From Cavia porcellus (Eukaryota > Chordata > Mammalia > Rodentia > Caviidae): a stretch of 64,000 nucleotides of DNA. The DNA lies in contig NW_026947486.1 of assembly GCF_034190915.1 (NCBI RefSeq), positions 102,839,123 to 102,903,122 on the forward strand. The letters are read 5' to 3'. Positions 8,830 to 20,584 of this stretch are shown here, in pieces (positions within the stretch are counted from its first letter, which is position 1; the number at the start of each line of letters is the position of its first letter). Under the pieces are notes generated by a model. That model did no database searches. It was not told where the DNA came from and saw nothing but the letters and a program-made list of their open reading frames with translations. The translations under genes were made by a program, and so were the position numbers.

Positions 8830-10330
8830 CTGCATACTCTTGTATGATCATTACCTTAGGATACACTCATATATGTGTAATTGCTAGGCAAAGGATACAG
8901 ATTAAAAAATACTTTCTTTATTGTAAAATACAGATACAAAAACCAGATAGAGAACATATGCACTATAGTGTATAATGAGGGGCACATCTTTGTATACCCC
9001 AGCCAGGCCAAGAAACAGGCTTTGACCAGCTGCCCCAGCAGGTTTCCACGCTTCTCTGCCCGTTGACAACACTCTTGTTTTCTCCAAGGTAACTGCTTTG
9101 TACTCAGTCATCCTAGGGGATCGACCCCAGTTCTCCATTCCCTTATGAACATCAAAATACACCAGTGACCAGATTCCTTATATAAAGTGATACAGTTTCT
9201 GCATAGAACTTATGCATATCTCCCCATATACTTTAAATTACCTTTAGGTTGTTTATAATATCTAACAATGCAAATTATATGTAAATAGTTATCAAACTCT
9301 AGTTTAGGGGAAAAATGACAAGAAAAAATGTATACTCAGTGGTACAAAAACAATAAAACAAAGCTTTTTGATTTATTATTCACTGAATCCACAGATACAG
9401 AATATACAGATATGGAAAGGTGCATTTATAGAGTTTATAGTTTTATCTCACATATATTTTGTAAACATAATTTAGGCTTAAACTTTTACCTTTTGTCAAC
9501 ATTTTATTATGAGCATTTACAAACAGAAAAATTAAGCATTTTCAAACAAAAAAATTGAAAAGAGCTATATAATGGACACTCACATGTGCAACATTTAGAT
9601 TCTAAAGTTAGCGTTTTGCTGGATTGCATTGGTTACATATCTGTTTAATCTGTCCATTCCTGCATCATTCAATTCAACCCGTTGTAAATGGTCCTTTGTC
9701 CCCATTTCTGCAACCTGGCTCATCTGATTTCAGGTTTGGTTTCTTTGACAAGGTATGGAGGTGGTGTGCTGTTTCCTCGGGAAGCACATGATGTCTTTCT
9801 TTTTTGTTGTAATATCTGGATTCATTAATTCCTTAATTCTCAATGGGTTTCAGCATCTTGGAGAAATAGCTTAGGGAAAGCACAGCAACCAGGAAGCAAA
9901 CTCTTTCCTTTACAGTGTCTGTCCAGCGCCCTCTACTGACAAATCTTTGTCTAGTATTCCTTTCTACAGGACAACTACAAGGCCCAGTTTATTTTCACAG
10001 AAGGAAAATCCTTCAGGAATCTACAGATGAGAGGTGATAGATACATTAACAATGGGCACACTTTCCATGCACCTACTGATCAGCTAAGTAGCTGCCTCAC
10101 CTTGGGTACTCTGCCTCACAAATTCAAGCCCCTGTCTTCCTCGGACTTTGAATTTTATCTTTGTGATTTAGGGGAACCATAGGGCTCAGTTTGGGTAATT
10201 TTTTCTAGTACCATGCCCTGGAAATTCTGTGAATTTAGCTGAAGGCAATAGTAGGACTTACTTTGTTTGCTCTCTTTTCTTAGTAATCACTTTCATATGC
10301 ATTGTCCTTGTTTTTCTGTGTCTGAAAATT
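8830..10330. other. Unique sequence with one candidate CTCF site
   Basis: AT-rich, largely non-repetitive DNA with no convincing coding frame. Its one distinctive signal is the CTCF-like word at 9924-9940. Confidence 0.5.
9924..9940 (-). promoter_or_regulatory. Candidate CTCF-binding site
   Basis: The minus strand reads GTCAGTAGAGGGCGCTG. It matches the vertebrate CTCF core CCASYAGRKGGCRS at all but the first position (T for C). It lies in otherwise AT-rich unique sequence. This is motif evidence only; occupancy is unknown. Confidence 0.55.
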
Positions 10331-10334
10331 TTGT

Positions 10335-10520
10335 TTTACCCATTTTTTTTTTTTTTGGTCCTGGGGATTGAACCCAGCATATTCTAAGGGACCTACATCT
10401 TAAGCTTCTGTATTTGTTTATTTGTTTCAAGACTAGGGGCTCACTAAGTTGCCCAGGACAGCCTCAAAGTCTTAACCCTACTGCTTGGGATAACAGGTAT
10501 GCACCTCCACACTCAGCTTA
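10335..10520 (-). repeat. B4-like SINE, minus strand
   Basis: An ID unit (GTCCTGGGGATTGAACCCAG) without its usual A-box end, then a B1-like unit (CAAGACTAGGGGCTCACTAA, GTTGCCCAGGACAGCCTC, GGGATAACAGGTATGCACC). It is old and diverged. Confidence 0.75.
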
Positions 10521-10649
10521 CCTTACCTATTTCTAAGAGTGGTTTAAGGTGTGAAGCTAGATATGGTATTACGTTACCCCATTATGTCTGGAGGATGAAG
10601 TCCAACTCCCTTGGCATTTTTTATAAAAAATATATTTTTGTTTTTAATT

Positions 10650-11520
10650 GTTTTTATTTTATGATATACTATTTTATTTTAAATTGACATCAATTATACA
10701 TGTTTGTGGGGTACACTGTGTTTTTTTCAGTGTGATGTTTTATACATATATGCAGTATGTGTTGTTATGATTTGTGTCTAGATGTTCTCACAAAGGCTCA
10801 TGTAGTCATGGGGGCAGGCTTCTAGAGTTTGTGATTGATTCATGGTCCAATGCTGGGATTATGGGTGTGAGTGCTACACTCACCCTAATGTGGGTAGCCT
10901 ACATACAACATAAGGGACTGAAAGAGTCTTTTCTCATGCTCTTCCCTTTTAAATCTTGTTGCTTTTGCTGTCTTCTGCCACCTTGAACTGTTGTTCCTCT
11001 GCCATGAACCACTCTGCTTTGGACCCAATAGATTATGGACTGAAACCTCCACAGACTGTGAGCTAAATAAACCTTTCCTTCCTTAGTTTTGGGCAGTTAT
11101 GTTTCAGTAATCAGAGAAGAATAACTGATATGTGTTGATCAGATTTGACTATCATATTCATCACCTCAAATGTTTACTATTTTGTGGTGAAAAAGTTTAA
11201 AATTCTCTCCTCTACCTATTTAGAAACATAAAGTATAATTTTATGAATTATGAACACCTTCCTGTACAAGAGAACATGAGGAATTACTCCTACTATTTGT
11301 AAGTCTGTTTATATTCCCCAACTTCTTTACATTCACATCTCTACCTTGCCTGGCTCCTGTAGATATTGTTCTTCCTTCTCCACTGTAGTGTCAACTTTTA
11401 TCATATTCTACAGATGAGTGAGATCATTTGTTATTTGTCTTTCTGTTCCAGTTTAACTTCATTACATAATGTTTCCCAGGCTCATCCATATTGCTGAAGG
11501 CTGGATTTCATGTTTTTTAT
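10650..11520 (-). mobile_element. Old L1 3' end interrupted by an LTR
   Basis: Bases 10650-10764 (TGTTTGTGGGGTACACTGTG, TTCAGTGTGATGTTTTATAC) and 11129-11500 (ATCACCTCAAATGTTTACTA, CAGATGAGTGAGATCATTTG, TTCCCAGGCTCATCCATATT) are reverse-complemented ancient L1 3' UTR and ORF2 tail. The LTR at 10765-11128 separates the two parts. Confidence 0.7.
10765..11128 (+). mobile_element. Solo MaLR-type LTR
   Basis: An LTR of the rodent MaLR (MT/ORR1/MST-like) kind: TTGTGTCTAGATGTTCTCAC near the start, GACTGTGAGCTAAATAAACC (polyadenylation region) and an AGAAGAATAACTGA end. TATGTGTTG occurs at 10756-10764 and again near 11130, compatible with a short duplication. No internal retroviral genes are present. 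Confidence 0.65.
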
Positions 11521-11539
11521 TTTTTAATTAATTAATTAA

Positions 11540-11806
11540 ATTTTTTTTGGTCTTTGTTTTTTTGGTCTTTTTCCTTTTTATCGGTACCGGGGATCGAACT
11601 CATGACTGTCTGCTTGCAAGGCAGGCGCTTATGCTGCTGAGCTAAGCTCCCCCCCTTTTTTTGTCTTTTTGAGACAGGGTCTCTCTGTGCAGTTCAGACA
11701 GATCTTAAGCTCACTTTGTAGCCCAGCTGGTCTCGAACTCACAAGGATCCTCCTGCCTCAGCCTCCTGAGTGCTGGGATTACAGGTGTGAGAAACCATGC
11801 CTAGCT
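11540..11806 (-). repeat. Alanine-tRNA SINE then B1 SINE, minus strand
   Basis: Bases 11545-11652 are a young alanine-tRNA SINE with the diagnostic tail complement CTTTTTCCTTTTTATCGGTA and body CCGGGGATCGAACTCATGAC. Bases 11660-11806 are a complete B1 with internal duplication and a GATTACAGGTGTGAGAAACC end. Confidence 0.9.
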
Positions 11807-12300
11807 ATTTTTTAATTTTAAAGAGGATAAAACCAAGGAAAATAAAACAATAAAACTAATCAAAACAAACTAATTTAAGTGATACAGGAGTTCAAAACAA
11901 TATGAAATCAACAATAGTTACCATAATGACTCTTGTTGTCCTCAAAATAGCTTCACATACCCTCAGACGTAGTAAAAATTAAACGGAACAGAATAGAATC
12001 AATAAAAACAAAACAATGAATGCAATAAAGGACTTCAAAACACGACAATAGTAAATCCAAAATGGCTACCATAATATAATCTTGCTCTCATTGAAATAGC
12101 TGCTCATGCCATCAAATATAACAAAAACAAAACAAAACAGGACAAAACTCAACCCAACAAAATAATGAAAATGACACAGGACTTCAAAACAAGATAATAG
12201 GGAATTAACAATGGCTACCTTCTTCAGAAGGAGATTCCCCCCCCCTAGATGCCACACTGCATGCTACTATCCTCTGAATAGATGATCAGACCACTGGTCC
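11807..12300 (-). mobile_element. L1 3' untranslated fragment
   Basis: The sequence is A/C-rich on the plus strand and resembles the L1 3' UTR type C at 51825 and 21030: AATTTTAAAGAGGATAAAAC, then blocks of TGGCTACCATAAT and TTGCTCTCATTGAAATAGCT repeated about every 140-200 bases. No ORF2 sequence is attached directly. Confidence 0.7.
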
Positions 12301-12399
12301 TAGAACTGCAAGGTCAGTGAGACACCAAAACACTACAAGCATCAAATTACATTTCACCCTGACAGCTATCATCTCATCCTGTGTTTCTCCGGATCAGTC

Positions 12400-12835
12400 A
12401 GTCACTTATGGGATAGCAGTGGGGGGACTGGCTCTTCTTGTTTGCCAGCCCACATGCTGGAAGGGGCTAGGGTCTGGCTGTCCCTCTACCAGCAGTGGCC
12501 TGCACATGGCGCTGATTCACAGGGAGGGCTTACTTCTTGGTAAGCCCTTGTTCTCTGCCCCCACAGTCTGCAGATGGTGCTGATTCACGGGGAAAAGTTG
12601 GGGTCTCGCTGTCCCCCTGCCAGCCGTGGACTGCACATGGTGCTGGTTTGCAGGGAGGTCTTGCTTTTTGGTGAATCCTTATTCTTTCCCTCTGAAGTCT
12701 GTGAATGGGGCTTACTCAATGGGGAAAGGATTGGATCTGGCTGTTTCCCGTCTGGCAGTGGCCCACGCATGGAGCTGGTTTGTAGGGAGGGCTTGCTTCT
12801 TGGTGAGTCCTGGTTCTCTCCCCACTGCGGTCTCA
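12400..12835. repeat. Tandem repeat, about 128 bp, about 3 copies
   Basis: Three diverged GC-rich units begin near 12463, 12590 and 12720. Each contains GGGTCTGGCTGTCC-like, CAGTGG[CA]CTGCACATGG-like, CAGGGAGGGCTTGCTTCTTGG-like and TGGTTCTCTCCCC-like words. The unit lies between an L1 3' UTR fragment and an old L1 ORF2 tail. It gives rise to several overlapping frames on both strands (12317-12980), which I do not consider genes. Confidence 0.8.
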
Positions 12836-13119
12836 TGCTTTTCTTTTTGATTAATGGTTGAAAGCATTGAACATACCATATTTTATTTATCTGTCCATTT
12901 GTTGATGCCACTATAATTAACTTCATGTCTTGGCTATTGTGAGTAGTGCTGCAGTGAGGATGAAGGTGCAGATATGTCAATATACTGATTTAAATTCCAC
13001 TGGATATATATCCAGAAAGGGGATTGCTGGATCATATGATTGGTCTATTTTACTTTTAATGTCCATTAATATTTGTTTTATATATTTGGGAGCACTGGTA
13101 TGTGTTGTATATGATTGAC

Positions 13120-14270
13120 CTATTTTATTTTTTAAAATATATTTTATTTTAAAGAGAAAAAACCCTCAGACTGGGGATTTAGCTCAGTGGCATGAGTGCT
13201 TGCCTCAGGAAAAAAAAGAGAAAAACCTCCAAATTTCAAAACATAATAAGTAGGGGCAACAATGGTATATATATTGTTTATTATATATATATATATATAT
13301 ATGCATATATATTGTTTCTTTCAACTTCTCACACTGGTGGACAATATGATGTTTACATGTCTGGTTTATTTCACTTATGAGTATGGTCTCAAGTTGTAGC
13401 CATTTACCTATAGGTCTCCAGTTTACCCTTTATGGTCAAATACTACTCCATTGTATACAAATACATCTCTTTTATCCATTGCTCAGTTAATGCACAGTTA
13501 GGTTGTTTCCAAGATTTGGCTATTATAAATTGCACTGTTATAAACGTGGGTACACATATATCACTGTGGTATGATGTTTTTAATTTTGCAAAGATACTCA
13601 GAAGGGGAATAGCTGGGTTAAAGGGGCCCTCCAATTCGAGTTTTTTGAGGAATATCCATAGTGATTTCCATAGTGGTTGCACTGGTCTACATTACCACCA
13701 ACAGTGGAGAAGTGTTCCTTTCCCCCCATAATCCCTCCACCATTTGTTAGCTGATTTCTTGATGGCAGCTGTTCTTTTTGAGGTTAGGTGCAATCTCAAT
13801 GTTGTTTTAATTTGCATCTCTTGAATGACCAGTGATGCTGAACATTTTTTCACATATTTATTTGCTGTTTGTATTTTTTTCATCTGAGAAGTGTGTATTC
13901 ATTTCTATTCCCCATTTTCAGATTGGGTCTTTAAATCTGGGAGGATTGATTTTTGTTTTTTAGTTTTTTCTATGTTCTCAATAGTAATCTGAGGAGAAGT
14001 TATTGTGTCCCATATAGTGAGTTGTCTCTTCACTCTGTTGGTGGTTTCTCTTGCTCTGCGAAAGTTTTTCAGTAGGGTGAGATCCCAGTTGTTGATTCTT
14101 TGTGATAGTTCCTGTGAAATTGGGATTTTGTTCATAAAGTCTTTGCCTACATTAATATCTTCAAGAGTTTTACCTACTATATCTTACAGAAGACTTAATT
14201 TTCTGTTTTAATACTTAGATCTTTAATCCATTCTGAATTTAGTTTAGTATAGTGAAAGATGGGTGACTGG
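13120..14270 (-). pseudogene. L1 ORF2 C-terminal fragment (younger L1)
   Basis: A minus-strand, 5'-truncated L1. Translations at 13443-13682, 13692-13883 and 13905-14135 match the C-terminal part of L1 ORF2 in successive frames, including the cysteine-rich HCWW region and the LEGPFNPAIPLL block. The 3' UTR at the left is interrupted by a short SINE and an AT tract. Frameshifts make it dead. Confidence 0.85.
13165..13314. repeat. Partial alanine-tRNA SINE and (AT)n tract
   Basis: Bases 13170-13232 hold a plus-strand SINE start (ACTGGGGATTTAGCTCAGTG) that jumps from the A box straight to an A-rich tail, so the anticodon and B box are deleted. An (AT)n tract at about 13280-13312 follows. Confidence 0.75.
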
Positions 14271-14599
14271 TCTGTTTTTAGATTTTTAGGAACCATTATA
14301 TATTTCCTAATAACTATTATTTTATATCCCTACTAACAAACTGTAAGAATTTCCTTTTCTGCAGTCTCACCAGTATTTATTATTTCTTATTATTTGGCAG
14401 TACCCATACCCTATTACACAATTGTTGTGCTGTTCAGTTTTGCTCTGTTTCCTGCTGATTCATACATCTTGTTTTGCTTTGTTAATATCTGTGTATCTAA
14501 AGAAGCAGTCATCTCTTCTGATTTTATAGAGGGGTTTTCATAGGAGAAAGTTTTTTTTACCTATCTATGCATCTCAAGGGCTTGTTTCATTAGGGCATG

Positions 14600-15740
14600 T
14601 GGGTTAGAGTTCTAGATAGGTGCAGTAGTGCGATCTCCATGCACTTTTTCATCCATAGCAACATCGGTGACTCCTGCAAATGCTTCAGTTGTGCAACTAC
14701 TTCACTGGGTCAAAAGCTACCTCCCTACTGAGACAGCAATATCCACTTTATTCTGTGGGTTCACAATGCAACTCTTTCCCGGGCAATATGCACCCTCCAA
14801 GCCCTGCCATGCTTGGGCTGTGGCTGTACTAATGGACCCAGACTCCAAGAAACAAGGGAAAGGGTCTTGTAGCCACTTTTTATGTGCAGTAGTGGTACAA
14901 TCTTTAAGATGGGGACGTGTAATGGTTAGGGGTCCCAATATGGTACGGTGCAGAAGCAGCCTGGGTCACAGTAGGAGAAACACTGTGAGTTCCTTCCTTG
15001 GTGCAGTGTAAATGTGTGCACTCCAAGTCGCTCCCTCTGGGCTCAGGGACAGTGAGCACTGCAGCATTCTTCAGAAGAAATACTTTAGATACCCATTGTT
15101 TCAAGGCAGTCTTCTGGGTGCCTCACCTTTAAGTTTTCTTTGGGAGATGGCACACTTGACTCCAAGATGTTCCTAACCTCCCTTTTTGGCTGAGTTGTCT
15201 GGTTGCCTGCTTCTGCTAAGGTCTTCCAAGGTCTCTGAATTGCTGATGCCTCCAGTCTTGTTTGGTGAAGTCTGCTGGGGTTTGACAGAGTCATCTTGGC
15301 TCAGCTCACCAGCTGTTACGGTTGAGTAGGCCAACTCAATGTAGCTTCTTGTGCATGACAAGGGAAGAATTGCTAATCATACACCTGATAGTAAGTAGTG
15401 AGTTTATTGACGATTTGGGAGTGACAGCAGCAGGAATGGGCAGAAGGGAGGAGTGAGGGAAAAAAGAGCTAACTTTTATATTTGATTTGATTTGATTGTT
15501 TTATTTTCAGGATTTCAGGCACCTTTATTTATGGCAGATGTTTTTGGCTGGTGGGGGGTGGGTTGCCTCTGAAGTCTGATGTTTAAGGAAGCCGACTCCT
15601 CCTAAGTCTCCACTATCCTTTCATTCATGAGCTGCTCTATCACTTCCACTGGCCATTCATGAGGCTTGAAAGTGTCCCGCATGCAGGCTTCTGCTGGCCT
15701 GGCTTGGGCAACTTTAAGGTCTCACCGATCTGCCCGATTG
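14600..15740 (-). other. Unclassified, possibly retroviral (LTR-like)
   Basis: On the minus strand, a TATA-like ATATAAAAGTTAGC (about 15470-15483) is followed some 60-90 bases on by AATAAACTCACTAC (about 15395-15408), as in the U3-R part of an LTR. Further downstream are short non-overlapping frames (15085-15361, 14904-15104, 14717-14938) that I cannot assign. A degenerate endogenous retroviral fragment is possible; no gag, pol or env motif is visible. Confidence 0.35.
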
Positions 15741-17284
15741 CAGGACTGTGTAGCTGGAGAACAATGTTGGCAAATTTATTACAGAAAAATCTGACTGTGT
15801 TGTGTTCCTCATATAATTTATAAATAGGAAAAATACTTAATATTAACTTTGCAATGTAGACAAGCCTGGTGATACAGGAAACTTAAAAAGTACAGTTTTA
15901 ATTGAGGATTTCCTTTTAGGAAGGACCACTCCAGCCCTCAACTGTTTCCATCATGCACATTTCTGTCCTATGAAATCGCTCTGCGGTGACAACCACATGG
16001 CTCACCTTCTAGGTCATAGGTGCTGGTTTTGGCCCAGCACCGCTGATGTTGCATTTCTGAGTGGCAAGCCTCTCTCATCTTCTGTCATCACTGATGAAAT
16101 TGTTACTCTGCAAGGATTTAGAAAAGTAAGAATATTTTTTTAAAAACTTGAGCCTACTACCTGCCACTCACTTGTCATATTCTAGCCAAACGACTGGCAT
16201 ATTCCATAGCTCTTTTTCTTTTTTCCAATCAGCAGCTGAAAGAAAGGATGGAGTAGTTGTTTCAAAATCCTGCCAGATTTTTTTATGGCAACCACTGCAG
16301 ATGAACAATGTAGGCTGCTACTGAACTATTAGAATCTCATGCAAAACTTGTAATGAGTACATTAGGCTATTTGGTTATTTTCAGCTTTTAAAAAATGCTA
16401 ACACAGCTTTTAAAAAATGCTAAAATCCCACACAATTAAGTCTGAAGCCATGGTTCAGTTCGGAGTTTTGGCAACCGAGTAATGATAGACGTTACTGAAT
16501 AAACAACTTTTAAATGTTTTAGCCTTTTGAAAAGTACACTATTGCCAATACACTAGTTTTAGTTCGACAGTCATTTTGTGCTGAAAATGAAAATGAAAGA
16601 AGCCTAGACCCTACAAATATACTTCACTAGGTCTAACAATAATTGAAGGATTTACCACTTATCTAATAAAAAGTTTTACAGCAACTTTTACGAAACAGCA
16701 GCTACTACAAAATGATGGCAGAAGAAATGACTTCACAAAAATGCACTAAAAAAAATGACAGTTTTATGTAGGAACTGCCGGTTTTAGTGTTTAATAATGA
16801 AGAGTACAACTGACCAAGTTCCAGCATGTGAAGATACCATGTTTGAGAAACTGGGGGATAAACTATGTAGGGTGTGGTAAGAATGCACACTTTTTAATAT
16901 AAAATCCCTCTACACATAGTACTTAGTGGTGAAAAGTCATTTGATCTTCTCTTGAAAAAATGATAATCTGTCAGTGCAATTTATCAGCAGCCTTCAACTT
17001 TTTTGTGTGGCAGGTATCTTGTTTTCACCTTTCAGTTCCTCTATCCCAGCCTGTGTCATGTGATCGCCATGATCTCCAGATTACCAATGGGACTACTCAT
17101 ATCATCAATACTTCTGGGCAAACAGAGAGTAAAATTTTTCTTCTATCTGCTGCAAGAGGGTCTCCACCACTGAGGTGAGGTCTTATATAGTCTTGGCTCC
17201 CACTTGGCTGCAAAGTCTCCCACAGTCAGCTACACTTCTGTTTGTTCATGCCAACATTCCCATTACTGCTTCTCCTAATTTTAT
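15740..17284. other. Unique sequence, no gene seen
   Basis: Non-repetitive AT-rich DNA. GCTTTTAAAAAATGCTAA occurs twice in tandem at about 16385 and 16407. No exon-like frame with splice signals is convincing. Confidence 0.5.
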
Positions 17285-17560
17285 TTTAAGCAACAACTAC
17301 AATTATATTTATTTGTGGTGTACAGCATGACGTTTTGCTGTATGCGTACACTAGATTGTGGAATGACTAAATCAAGTTACTCTATTTTCTTTATGTACGC
17401 ATTCACTTGACATAGCTTTATCTATCCTTTCATCTTTCACATTTCATAATTTCTTTTTCTTTTTTTTGTCTTTATCATTTTTATCGGTACCAGGGATCGA
17501 ACTCACGACCGCCTGCTTGCAAGGCAGGTGCTTATGCCGCTGAGCTAAATCCCTAGCCCC
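17285..17560 (-). repeat. Old L1 3' end with alanine-tRNA SINE
   Basis: Bases 17285-17457 are an ancient L1 3' UTR on the minus strand (GTGGTGTACAGCATGACGTT, GATTGTGGAATGACTAAATC). Bases 17458-17560 are a young SINE inserted into it, with TTATCGGTACCAGGGATCGA and GACCGCCTGCTTGCAAGGCA. The 14-bp TCATAATTTCTTTT at 17444-17457 and 17561-17574 is its target-site duplication. Confidence 0.85.
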
Positions 17561-17574
17561 TCATAATTTCTTTT

Positions 17575-18675
17575 GAGATAGGAGAGTAGGGCATGGCAAA
17601 GTTAGCTGATGAAGTGGGTGTGATCTGTTAGTTACAAGATCTTGGACACATGTGCAGAACAATTCCCAAAGTCTTGCATGTGGACTTCCTGAGACAACTC
17701 AAGCAAGGTTTCAATAGGGTGGTCTACAGGTCAGCCTGAGGCATGGGATCCCAGCACAACCTCTAAGGCCCAGTTATGTAGACATTGTCCTCGGGATCTG
17801 GACAGTAGAAAAGGAGAGCCCAGCAGTGAAGAGCATGCTATAGTAACTCCACGATAGTGCACGCTGTGTTTCCCAGATACAGTGTACTTTTATTCCTGTT
17901 TTCACCCTCTTTTTCTTTTTCACTCAACCTAAACTCACGCTGCAGGGGCAGTTTCTCCCACACTCTTCACTTTTACTTCCTGGAATAATTTTTGTTACAG
18001 ATTAGAGAAGAATCTGGAATCTAACTCCAGAAAGAGTGACACACAACCAAGAATATGGTGGTATGTAATTGTTGGGCCACTTTCAAAAGCTTTGGGAAGT
18101 GTTTTGTATGACAATGTTAAGTTTTTGTTTGTGATATCTCTTAATAAGTCCTTACCTAAGTGATATAACTCTGGCCTGCAAATTCGCAGAGGTTTTCATT
18201 GTAGCCTTCCCATGTGGAGAAGGCTGCACATGAAGATTGAATGGACTAATGTGTATTTAGTAAAGCACTATGTATAGGGAGCCTTCAATAAATATTAGTT
18301 AATATGTAACCCAAGACTCCAGTCCTCAGAGAGTGAGTGTAAATGGGTCTCCTCCATGGGGCCACCAGAACTGAAGGGAAGCTCGAAGCATCAGCAGGTG
18401 TCCTCAGCGCAGTAGCATTACCGGTGCCTCACTCAGCTGCCCTCTTGGCTCCCAGAGTTCCCTTAGAGTTTGGCAGGATCTGTTAATAGGAACTAAAATA
18501 AGAATAGACAATGAACCAGGACTTTGGACCAAAGTGATTTCCTCAGGCAACATGGAATACAGTCCACTCCCTCCTAAAGGCAGTTGCTGGCCGTACAAAA
18601 CTCGTGAGGTTTAAGGAACATAAAATGCAAAATAACCAGTTTTTCTCTCTAAAACCCCATTTCCTTTAAACTAGG
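17575..18675. other. Mostly unique sequence; MIR-like end near 18250
   Basis: No gene is recognised. Bases about 18225-18305 (AGTAAAGCACTATGTATAGG, CCTTCAATAAATATTAGTT) resemble a MIR 3' end. The rest is unassigned. Confidence 0.45.
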
Positions 18676-18857
18676 TTGGAAGCTGGGTGTAGTAGCACAC
18701 ACCTGTAATCCCAGCGCTTGGGAGGCTGAGGCAGGAGGATGGCCGTGAGTTTGAGACCACCCTGGGCTACAAAGTGAGTTCAAGCCCAGCCTGAACTGCA
18801 GAGTGAGACCTTGTTTCAAAAAAGACAAAGCAAAATAAAATAAATAAACAAAAATAA
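18676..18857 (+). repeat. B1 SINE, plus strand
   Basis: A full B1: AGCTGGGTGTAGTAGCACAC, CCCAGCGCTTGGGAGGCTGA, GGCTACAAAGTGAGTTCAAG, CCCAGCCTGAACTGCAGAGT and an A-rich tail. Both internal duplicate units are present. Confidence 0.9.
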
Positions 18858-19833
18858 ACTGGATTAGAGAGCTTAAATTCCATTTTGTCATTTTAAATCC
18901 ACAGAGCCACCCATGATAGGTGGCTACTGGACAACTGAGAAATTCCTGTGCTCTGCTTATCTGTAAGTGACTCTGGATCGAGAGACCAAGCAGCCACCAA
19001 TTTAGGACCCTCCTGGAAACCCAGGAGTTGTTGGTCTTCTTCTTTCCAGTAAAACTGTCTTAACTTCATATAAAATTTGGTGATAGTTGCTTACTTTCTT
19101 GCTGGCTCTTGTTGCTTTTCAGGAGATGTATGTGTTAAGTTTTCTTTACCATTTGTAATTTTCATCAGCAGATTTGGCACACCTAAGATTGGAACTGGGC
19201 TTAAAAATATAATTTAAATATCCTGTAGTGGTGCTAGATTTTGGAGTCTTCTCCTGGAGATGGTTTTGTTGGGGTACAATTATAGTGTAAGAACACATTT
19301 ATTAAATATTGCAAACTTACAGGTATTTCATAGAGAGCAATTAGAAGTCTCTGATCAAGCTTCTGCTTCTACTGGATTGAATTGACTCTTGACAGTGTCT
19401 AAAGCCCAGCTGTATATCTCTGATAAGCACTGAGTCACAGTAGTTATCTCTCCCTTAAAGTACCCTGGGCTAGTCAAGGACACTTTTAACTATGCTCACT
19501 CTGTAAGGGCCCCCTCCCCTTGTTCCTGGAGGATTTCTATATTGTGATAAACAATTCCTTTGTTTCAACAAATCAAGACTAGCTTGTCTGTCAATATAAG
19601 ACTCAATGCATGTAACCAATTACACAATATTTTGTCACTTGCTTTGTAGCTCCTACTTCTAAATTCTGTGTAAATGAAGCTCTCTGTAAACTCAGGCCTG
19701 TTGCCTTTGGGAACCATCTTGCGACAGTCTGCTGGCATAAAGATTCAACAGTCCACCAGCATGAAGATTAAATGCTGCCTTATTTCCTTGGTGGGAAGGG
19801 TCTTTATGTTTGAGTTGGGAATTTTCCTACAAC
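18858..19833. other. Unique sequence, no gene seen
   Basis: No repeats or coding signal were recognised by eye. Confidence 0.45.
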
Positions 19834-20205
19834 AGTTTCTAGGTTATTTCTGTCCTGAGCAAAGACAAGTGCAAAACAAAGTATTATTGAAAACAGGAAA
19901 GGAAACATACTCTGCAGAGCAATTTGGGCCCAGTAAAAATAGGAAAAAGTACACTCCACAGTGTGAGAGTGAATCACCATGCAGGAGAGAACACTGGCAA
20001 GAGCTCATTGTTGGTTGTCTTTTTTGAATTTCCCAGTTCTTAGGCTGACATCAAGCTCAGGCCATCATATTGCAAACTTCTCATGAGAGGTCCATGTGCA
20101 GGGTTTTGGGAACTGTTCTGGGCCTGTACGCTAGGATTTTGTAATGAACAGGTCACAGGTGCTTTTCCAGCTAGTTTTAGCCACACCTTAGCCTCCTGCT
20201 TCCCT
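19834..20205 (+). repeat. Unclassified interspersed repeat, copy 2
   Basis: The second copy of the unit at 6397-6812. It keeps TTTCTGTCCTGAGCAAAGAC, CTCTGCAGAGCAA, TTAGGCTGACATCAAG, GGGAACTGTTCTG and CTTAGCCTCCTGCTTCC in the same order and orientation, with moderate divergence. The 117-residue frame at 19674-20027 overlaps it and has no other support. Confidence 0.6.
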
Positions 20206-20261
20206 AGCATTCTGGGATATTGAATTAGGAAGACGGCTAGTTTGCCTCCACCCATGGAACT

Positions 20262-20566
20262 TAGTGAAACCCTGTCTCAAATTAAAAAAAAAGAGCTAGA
20301 GATATAGGTCAGCATGAAGGCCCAGAGTTCAATTCCCCAGAATCACCAAAAAAATCAAAACCAGTCAGAGGACAACTCCCCCCTCCAATTCTAGTCCAGA
20401 TATTCGATGTGAATTCTGTTCTCTTTGTACTATACTGAACTACATCACACACACACACACACAGACACACATATAATTTTAATTTTCCCTGTACTGGGAA
20501 TTGAGCTCAGGACCTTGTGCTTGCCAGTCAGATGCTTGTGTTCCTGAGTTGTATCCCCAGCTCATA
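20262..20566. repeat. ID SINE (+), (CA)n, ID SINE (-)
   Basis: Bases 20262-20353 carry a short B1 tail plus an ID unit (AGAGCTAGAGATATAGGTCA, AGTTCAATTCCCCAG). A (CA)n run lies at about 20446-20470. A minus-strand ID unit lies at 20480-20566 (CTGGGAATTGAGCTCAGGAC, CTGAGTTGTATCCCCAGC). Confidence 0.8.
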
Positions 20567-20584
20567 TTTATATTTGTGAGCACC

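Larger units (their letters stand above)
12840..14390 (-). mobile_element. Old L1 ORF2 tail split by a younger L1
   Basis: Bases 12840-13120 (TTATCTGTCCATTTGTTGAT, AGGGGATTGCTGGATCATAT) and about 14275-14390 (TTTTTAGGAACCATTATATA, CAGTCTCACCAGTATTTATT) are successive parts of an ancient L1 ORF2 3' end. The gap between them is the L1 at 13120-14270. Confidence 0.65.

Noticed and set aside
12317..12980. Several overlapping frames on both strands of 74-131 residues
   Set aside because: All lie in the 128-bp tandem repeat and old L1 tail.
19674..20027. 117-residue plus-strand frame
   Set aside because: The homologous repeat copy at 6397-6812 does not keep the frame, so no selection on coding is indicated.
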